Assembly: GCA_025453525.1 (NCBI GenBank)
Contig: JALOQD010000002.1
Span: 1-41,023 of the forward strand
Source: Myxococcota bacterium
GTDB taxonomy: Bacteria; Myxococcota_A; Polyangia; JAAYKL01
Direction: 5' to 3'
DNA: 41,023 nucleotides
Below the pieces are notes generated by a model, which did no database searches, was not told the DNA's origin, and saw only the letters and a program-made list of their open reading frames with translations. Each line of letters starts with the position of its first letter. Position 1 is the first letter of the stretch. The position numbers were made by a program, and so were the translations under genes. Of this stretch, positions 35,912-41,023 are shown piece after piece.

Positions 35912-37882
35912 ATGGCAGACAAGATGTTCGAGCCGAATCCCCAGTTCCGTGAGAAAGCTTGGATCAAGAGCTACGAGCAGTACAAGAAAATGTACGACTA
36001 CTCGATCAAAGATCCCGCTGGTTTCTGGGGCGAAGAAGCCGAGAAGTTCACATGGTTCAAGAAGTGGGACAAGGTCTGCGACTGGAACTACGACCGGACC
36101 AAGGGCCCGATCGACATCAAGTGGTTCCAGGGCGGCAAGACCAACATCACCGTGAACGCTCTCGACCGTCACCTCGCCCAGCGCGGCGACCAGGTCGCTA
36201 TCCTCTGGGAAGGCAACGACCCCACGGACTCCCGCAAGATCACCTACCGCGAGCTGCATGCCGACGTCTGCAGGTTCTCCAACGTCCTCAAGGCCAACGG
36301 TGTCAAGAAGGGCGATCGCGTCAGCATCTACATGCAGATGATCCCCGAGCTGGCCGTGGCCATGCTCGCCTGCGCCCGCATCGGCGCAGTGCACTCGATC
36401 GTGTTCGGCGCGTTCTCGCCCGACTCTCTGTCCGACCGCATCGTCGACTCCACCTGCAAGATCGTGATCACGCAGGACACGGGTCTGCGCGGCAACAAGA
36501 ACAACGTCCCGATGAAGACCAACGCCGACCTCGCCGCCGACAAGTCGATGAAGCAGGGCGTCAAGGTCGAGAAGGTCATCGTCGTGAAGCGCACGGGCTT
36601 GGAAGTGCCGATGATGGCTGGCCGCGACACGTGGTGGAACGACGAGATGGCCAAGGCCTCCCCCGAGTGTGCAGCCGAGCCCATGGACGCCGAGGATCCG
36701 CTGTTCATGCTCTACACCTCTGGCTCGACCGGCAAGCCCAAGGGCGTGCTGCACACCATCGGTGGCTACATGGTCTACACGGCCGTCACCCACAAATACA
36801 TCTTTGACTATCATGATGGCGATGTGTACTGGTGCACCGCGGACATCGGCTGGGTGACCGGTCACTCCTACATCGTGTACGGCCCGCTGCAGAACGGCGC
36901 CACCTCGATCATGTTCGAGGGCGTCCCGAACTACCCGGAGCCCGACCGCTTCTGGCAGGTTGTCGACAAGCACCAGGTCACGCAGTTCTACACCGCCCCC
37001 ACTGCCATCCGCGCCATCATGGCCCAGGGCGATCAGTGGCCGGCCAAGCACAGCCTCAAGAGCCTGCGGCTCCTCGGCTCGGTGGGCGAGCCCATCAACC
37101 CCGAGGCGTGGATGTGGTACCACAAGAACATCGGTCATGAGCAATGCCCGATCGTTGACACATGGTGGCAGACCGAGACCGGCGGCATCCTCATCACCCC
37201 GCTCCCTGGCGCGTGGGGCACCAAGCCCGGTTCAGCCACCCTGCCGTTCTTCGGCGTCGTCCCGGCCGTGCTCAACGAGCAGGGCGTGGAGCAAACCGAC
37301 ACGGAGGCCAAGGGCATCCTCGCGATCAAGCAGCCGTGGCCAGGCCAGATGCGCACCATCTACGGCGATCACAACCGCTTCGAAGAGACCTACTTCGATA
37401 TGTTCAAGGGCTACTACTTCACCGGCGATGGATGCCGCCGCGATGAGGACGGCTACTACTGGATCACCGGTCGCGTCGATGACGTGATCAACGTTTCTGG
37501 TCATCGTATGGGCACCGCCGAGGTCGAGAGCGCTCTCGTGTCCCACCCCGCGGTCGCCGAGGCCGCCGTGGTCGGTTACCCGCACGAGATCAAGGGACAG
37601 GGCATCTACGCCTACGTGACCCTCATCGTCGGCAAGGAGTACACCGACGCGCTGCGCAAGGAGCTCGTGGCTCACGTCCGCAACGAGATCGGCCCGATCG
37701 CCAGCCCAGACGTCATCCACTGGGCGCCCGGCCTGCCCAAGACCCGCTCGGGCAAGATCATGCGCCGCATCCTGCGCAAGATCGCCGAGAACGACCTCGG
37801 CACCATCGGCGACACCTCGACACTGGCCGATCCGGCTGTGGTCGAAGACCTCATCAAGCGCGATCCCCGCAACGCGAAGTGA
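35912..37882 (+). CDS. acsA: Acetyl-coenzyme A synthetase
   Basis: '[25 protein letters not shown]', '[23 protein letters not shown]', '[18 protein letters not shown]', '[24 protein letters not shown]', '[18 protein letters not shown]'. Confidence 0.95.
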   Translation: MADKMFEPNPQFREKAWIKSYEQYKKMYDYSIKDPAGFWGEEAEKFTWFKKWDKVCDWNYDRTKGPIDIKWFQGGKTNITVNALDRHLAQRGDQVAILWEGNDPTDSRKITYRELHADVCRFSNVLKANGVKKGDRVSIYMQMIPELAVAMLACARIGAVHSIVFGAFSPDSLSDRIVDSTCKIVITQDTGLRGNKNNVPMKTNADLAADKSMKQGVKVEKVIVVKRTGLEVPMMAGRDTWWNDEMAKASPECAAEPMDAEDPLFMLYTSGSTGKPKGVLHTIGGYMVYTAVTHKYIFDYHDGDVYWCTADIGWVTGHSYIVYGPLQNGATSIMFEGVPNYPEPDRFWQVVDKHQVTQFYTAPTAIRAIMAQGDQWPAKHSLKSLRLLGSVGEPINPEAWMWYHKNIGHEQCPIVDTWWQTETGGILITPLPGAWGTKPGSATLPFFGVVPAVLNEQGVEQTDTEAKGILAIKQPWPGQMRTIYGDHNRFEETYFDMFKGYYFTGDGCRRDEDGYYWITGRVDDVINVSGHRMGTAEVESALVSHPAVAEAAVVGYPHEIKGQGIYAYVTLIVGKEYTDALRKELVAHVRNEIGPIASPDVIHWAPGLPKTRSGKIMRRILRKIAENDLGTIGDTSTLADPAVVEDLIKRDPRNAK

Positions 37883-37911
37883 TCCTCTCCCGCTGATCGA
37901 CACCCCGTGAA

Positions 37912-37935
37912 GGGCGGCCCGATGAGGGGTCGCCC
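37912..37935 (+). terminator. Possible terminator hairpin after acetyl-CoA synthetase
   Basis: GGGCGGCCC-GATGA-GGGGTCGCCC imperfect stem. Confidence 0.35.
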
Positions 37936-38193
37936 GATTTGACGGTCGTCAATCGAATCCCGCTGCGGGCACTGCTATTGACGAGGACATTTAGCACCTT
38001 CATGTTCGAACCACCGACAGCTCAAGGGATTGTCACGAAACCTGGGCGCGCGGACGCCGCTTTTTTATCCCGAGCATGCGGTATCAAGTCAGCGCTTCGC
38101 GTTGGATGGAGGCCCTTGGGTCTAAGTCGCGTTTATGAGGAGGCTATTAGGGGGCAGGCACAGGCAGATGAATCTATGGCACCAGGAACCTCA

Positions 38194-40281
38194 TCATTGG
38201 GGCTTTATCGTGAGAGATATCAACGCATCCTTGCAACTCGAGGCACCCCCTCCTGTGGTTGTCTTAGTACCCGTGTCACCAGTCGAGGTGAGCTTCGCGC
38301 CATAAAGGAATCCTGTTTCGTCGTTCTCCAAACTGCTGTTTTGGTCCGCCGCACTGACATATTGGCGTTCGCCTGTGACATATCCAAAGAGGCTGGTACC
38401 AGACGGAGCGCCGAATGTGGACTGGGAGACAGCGTCGTCAAAAGCTTGGGACAACAGAAGCATATCGCCGCTCTGTCCATAGACTGACGGGAACTTGCTG
38501 TGCACGTCGTTATCGCAGCCCTTGTTTGCGAGGCTTCGAACCGGGCTTGTCGTGGCCGCGCCGCGCAGCGCCGTGAGGAAAGCCCAACCCGGTTCGCCAG
38601 ACGAGCCCTTGTTCAGGTTGAACGTATAGGAACCCGGCTCACTGGAGCCCGCGGTCTTATAGAAAACAACTTGACCAAGGTCATGGCCGCCGAGACCGCC
38701 TGCAAAAGTATCGCAGAAGGTATGGCTGGAATCACTCCAGGACGTGCATTCGTTGGCGGTCGAACACTGATATCCGTTGTCCTCTTTGAGACATTCCCCT
38801 GCCCTCGACCAACCAGAGACCCTCAAGGGCAAATCGCCATCGGTCCGATGCAAGAAGAGAACGAGCAAATCACCGGCCTGGCTGCCTGACGGACGAGCGA
38901 TGGTTAAGCCTTGTCCGTTGGGGTCATAGACTCTTGTTGTGGCAATATGCTTGATCCCACTGCTGGGGCCGCACGTTCCCTCAGGGACACCACAGCCACA
39001 CACGCCGGGCTCGGTTTTGCTGGGGTCGTTGGGACAGAGATCGGTGGTCGTCGAGCATTGATTGCAGGTCTTTTTGCAGTTCGCGAGGATGGCTGCTTCC
39101 TGGGCCGCGGTGTAGCCGTAGTCCTCTGCTGCCCTGGTGCAATTGTAGCCGACCCAGCCCGAGCACTTATAGCCTTGGGCATCGACGAAGCTGGCGTTGT
39201 CTGCGCACGTCACGCTGCAGGTTCCCTCTGCCACGCCGCAACCGCATTGACCCGGCGCGGTCTTCTTCGGATCACTCGGGCAACTGTCCTTGCAGTTCGC
39301 AGCGCCGTCGTTGTCACTGTCCGTATCCGGAGTGCCGCAGCCGCATTGGCCAGGCTGGGTCTTGTTGGGATCGGTGGGGCAGAGATCGGTGGTCGTCGAG
39401 CATTGATTGCAGCTCTTTTTGCAGTTGGCCAGGAGGCTGGCTTCCTGGGCCGCGGTGTAGCCATCGTCCTCTGAAGCCCGCGTGCAATCGTAGCCGACCC
39501 AATCAGTGCACTTGTAGCCACCGGCATCGACGAAGCCAGTTTTGTCCGCACAGGTCCCTGGGTCAGTCCCAGTCCCGCCGATGACAACGTCCCCGTTGGA
39601 CTTTTGCTTCAACCATTCCACAAACACATCGACGCGGGTGTCCCAAGCATAGGTCCCACACGGTTCCCTTCCGCCCGACGTCACACCAGCCACGACCTCT
39701 TGGTTATTCAGAACGACAAATGCCGGGCCACCTGAATCACCATAACAGTTGCTACTGGTACCGTTGCCGGTCCCGCGAAAATAGATAAGCTCTGAGTCAA
39801 CCTTGTCGATTGTATTCGTTCCCTTTCTCTTGGTTCCGAACCCTCCACCGGTTTCGCTCGTTTGTCCAAAGCCGACCAGAGTAAGGCGCTGTCCGACCTT
39901 AGGCGTTGAGGTGTTCAATGGAGAAGGATTGACATTGGATACATCCCTACTCAAGACGACCAAGGCAATATCGCCGCTGGTATGCGCAAATACCTGAGAA
40001 GATGAGTAGGTGTTTCCCCCAACGACGAACGTGGCCCGTCCGCCGTTCGTTACACAATGAGCCGCCGTGAGAACGGAGCGCTTGCCGACGAGAGTCGCTG
40101 TACAACTGCCACTCAATAGCCCCACTGAAGGGTATCCGCTTGTCACAATGCCGTCGGTGATGGTGGGATTTTTGGCCGCATCATCATGGCTGTCAACGTC
40201 GTCTATCCCTTCGCATGCGCATAACATTAACATTCCGCATAACAATCCGACAAACCACATTGACCGGGGGATTGATGGCAT
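38194..40281 (-). CDS. Secreted/lipoprotein trypsin-like serine protease (S1) with two ShKT-like Cys modules, TSP3-like linkers and a C-terminal beta-rich domain
   Basis: Lipobox 'LMLCAC'; 'LTAAHC', 'GDIALVVL', 'CYGDSGGPAF' catalytic motifs; two copies of 'CAD..xFVDA.GYKC..WVGY.CTRA.ED.GYTAAQEA.LANCKK.CNQCSTTTDLCP'. Confidence 0.88.
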   Translation of the reverse strand: MPSIPRSMWFVGLLCGMLMLCACEGIDDVDSHDDAAKNPTITDGIVTSGYPSVGLLSGSCTATLVGKRSVLTAAHCVTNGGRATFVVGGNTYSSSQVFAHTSGDIALVVLSRDVSNVNPSPLNTSTPKVGQRLTLVGFGQTSETGGGFGTKRKGTNTIDKVDSELIYFRGTGNGTSSNCYGDSGGPAFVVLNNQEVVAGVTSGGREPCGTYAWDTRVDVFVEWLKQKSNGDVVIGGTGTDPGTCADKTGFVDAGGYKCTDWVGYDCTRASEDDGYTAAQEASLLANCKKSCNQCSTTTDLCPTDPNKTQPGQCGCGTPDTDSDNDGAANCKDSCPSDPKKTAPGQCGCGVAEGTCSVTCADNASFVDAQGYKCSGWVGYNCTRAAEDYGYTAAQEAAILANCKKTCNQCSTTTDLCPNDPSKTEPGVCGCGVPEGTCGPSSGIKHIATTRVYDPNGQGLTIARPSGSQAGDLLVLFLHRTDGDLPLRVSGWSRAGECLKEDNGYQCSTANECTSWSDSSHTFCDTFAGGLGGHDLGQVVFYKTAGSSEPGSYTFNLNKGSSGEPGWAFLTALRGAATTSPVRSLANKGCDNDVHSKFPSVYGQSGDMLLLSQAFDDAVSQSTFGAPSGTSLFGYVTGERQYVSAADQNSSLENDETGFLYGAKLTSTGDTGTKTTTGGGASSCKDALISLTIKPQ
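39023..39195 (-). repeat. Intragenic direct repeat unit 2 (ShKT-like module)
   Basis: Shares 'CAGAGATCGGTGGTCGTCGAGCATTGATTGCAG.TCTTTTTGCAGTT' and 'GCTTCCTGGGCCGCGGTGTAGCC' with 39358-39540. Confidence 0.75.
39358..39540 (-). repeat. Intragenic direct repeat unit 1 (ShKT-like module)
   Basis: See 39023-39195; approximate boundaries. Confidence 0.75.
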
Positions 40282-40495
40282 TGGACTTCCTTTCGGTTTC
40301 CTTCATTGTTAAGAAGCCATTGGAGCAGCGTGTGCTGTTCCATATTTTCCCGAAAGCAAGAATGGTGCCAGGAACTATCAAGCCCTATCATGTCCTATCC
40401 GACGAGCTCGAAAAGCCTAAAAAAATTAGATAATAAAGCACTTTCTCCCAAAGGGCGGCCTCGTTGGAAAACCAGTTCTGTGACTCAAATAGCGA

Positions 40496-40542
40496 GATGT
40501 GACGCACCCATGAGTCTTGTGTCCCATTGATGTGACGCATCC
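40496..40542. repeat. Pair of 14-bp direct repeats GATGTGACGCAYCC spaced 33 bp start-to-start
   Basis: GATGTGACGCACCC (40496-40509) and GATGTGACGCATCC (40529-40542). Confidence 0.7.
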
Positions 40543-40594
40543 TTAACCGTTCATCCCTCGTGGTGTCCATGATGTAGAGGTTGCCGGCTTTCCC

Positions 40595-40646
40595 GGCGAA
40601 GGTGGGGCGAAGGGCGAAGGTGTCGGCGAAGGTGTCAGGCACTTCC
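40595..40646. repeat. GGCGAAGGTG tandem repeats running into a REP-like imperfect palindrome
   Basis: GGCGAAGGTGTC x2 in tandem (40613-40636) plus GGCGAAGGTG at 40595; AAGGTGTCAGGCACTT hairpin. Confidence 0.6.
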
Positions 40647-40677
40647 AATTGCTGATTTCCGATGCTAGACCATCGCC

Positions 40678-41023
40678 ATGCCAAGACCCCAAAGAGAAGA
40701 CTTCCCTGGTGCTCGCCATCACGTCATGAGCCGCGGCGCGCGACGTGAGGTCGTGTTTCGGGTCGCGCGGCACGGCTCCCTTTTCCTCGACATCCTGGCC
40801 GAGCTTCCGAGGCGGTTCGCGGTGCAGGTGCACGGATATGCGTTGATGCCGAACCACTTTTCAAGGCGAGGCTGGTGGTGCGGCCCAGGCAGTTCCGCTG
40901 GACGAGCCATCGTTTCTATGCCCTTGAGGAACCGGCGCCCAAGTGGTTAACCACAGCTTCCATGCTCGAGTTATTCGACGTCGTGGGCGGCTACGAAGCC
41001 TACGTCCAGGCAGCCCGGACCAA
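40678..41023 (+). pseudogene. REP-associated tyrosine (Y1/IS200-like) transposase, internally deleted and frameshifted, running off the window
   Basis: N-terminus 'MPRPQREDFPGARHHVMSRGARREVVF...FLDILAELPRRFAVQVHGYALMPNHF' then a jump in another frame to the C-terminal part 'KARLVVRPRQFRWTSHRFYALEEPAPKWLTTASMLELFDVVGGYEAYVQAAR'; middle of the family is missing. Confidence 0.8.

Noticed and set aside
34258-35967. 569-aa minus-strand ORF
   Set aside because: Antisense shadow of the OFA transporter and its upstream region; His/Asp/Glu-rich translation without family features, typical of GC-rich codon-position bias.
35891-37144. 417-aa minus-strand ORF
   Set aside because: Antisense to acetyl-CoA synthetase, which is unmistakable; no coherent domain.
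37939-38487. 182-aa + ORF
   Set aside because: No recognisable domain, overlaps the 3' end of the protease gene on the other strand; most likely spurious.
39011-39545. Possible CRISPR-like repetition
   Set aside because: Only two long repeats in frame inside a protease ORF encoding duplicated Cys-rich modules; no regular short repeat/spacer array.

Overview
GC-rich window, probably from a deltaproteobacterium/myxobacterium-like genome (inferred from gene content; not verified). I support about 27 protein-coding genes plus one decayed transposase-like gene. They include a GldG-like + DUF4340 pair, a PQQ beta-propeller protein, an HMG-CoA synthase-family enzyme, a TauE/SafE-DUF4846 fusion, a ferredoxin, DUF2079, MaoC + FabG, PP2C fused to a cNMP-binding domain, a Ser/Thr kinase fused to a MepA-type murein endopeptidase, RlmN, a response regulator, SerA + SerC, a hybrid histidine kinase, an acyl-CoA synthetase, a DAG kinase-like lipid kinase, three further Hanks kinases with PEGA-type partners, an orphan T3SS SctQ/SpoA protein, an OFA-type MFS transporter, acetyl-CoA synthetase, a secreted trypsin with two ShKT-like modules, and an internally deleted REP-associated (Y1) transposase. 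No rRNA, tRNA or CRISPR array was recognised. The strongest unexplained signal is a ~125-bp structured dispersed repeat present twice (about 8758-8887, and inverted at about 27261-27380). Its ~80-bp core is nearly identical between copies, while a block in the flanking hairpin arms differs between copies yet stays self-complementary. The first copy is flanked by a perfect 8-bp direct repeat resembling a target-site duplication. Next are the kinase-MepA and TauE-DUF4846 fusions, the kinase/PEGA/SctQ cluster and the trypsin-ShKT protein. All family calls come from reading the translations; no database search was run.
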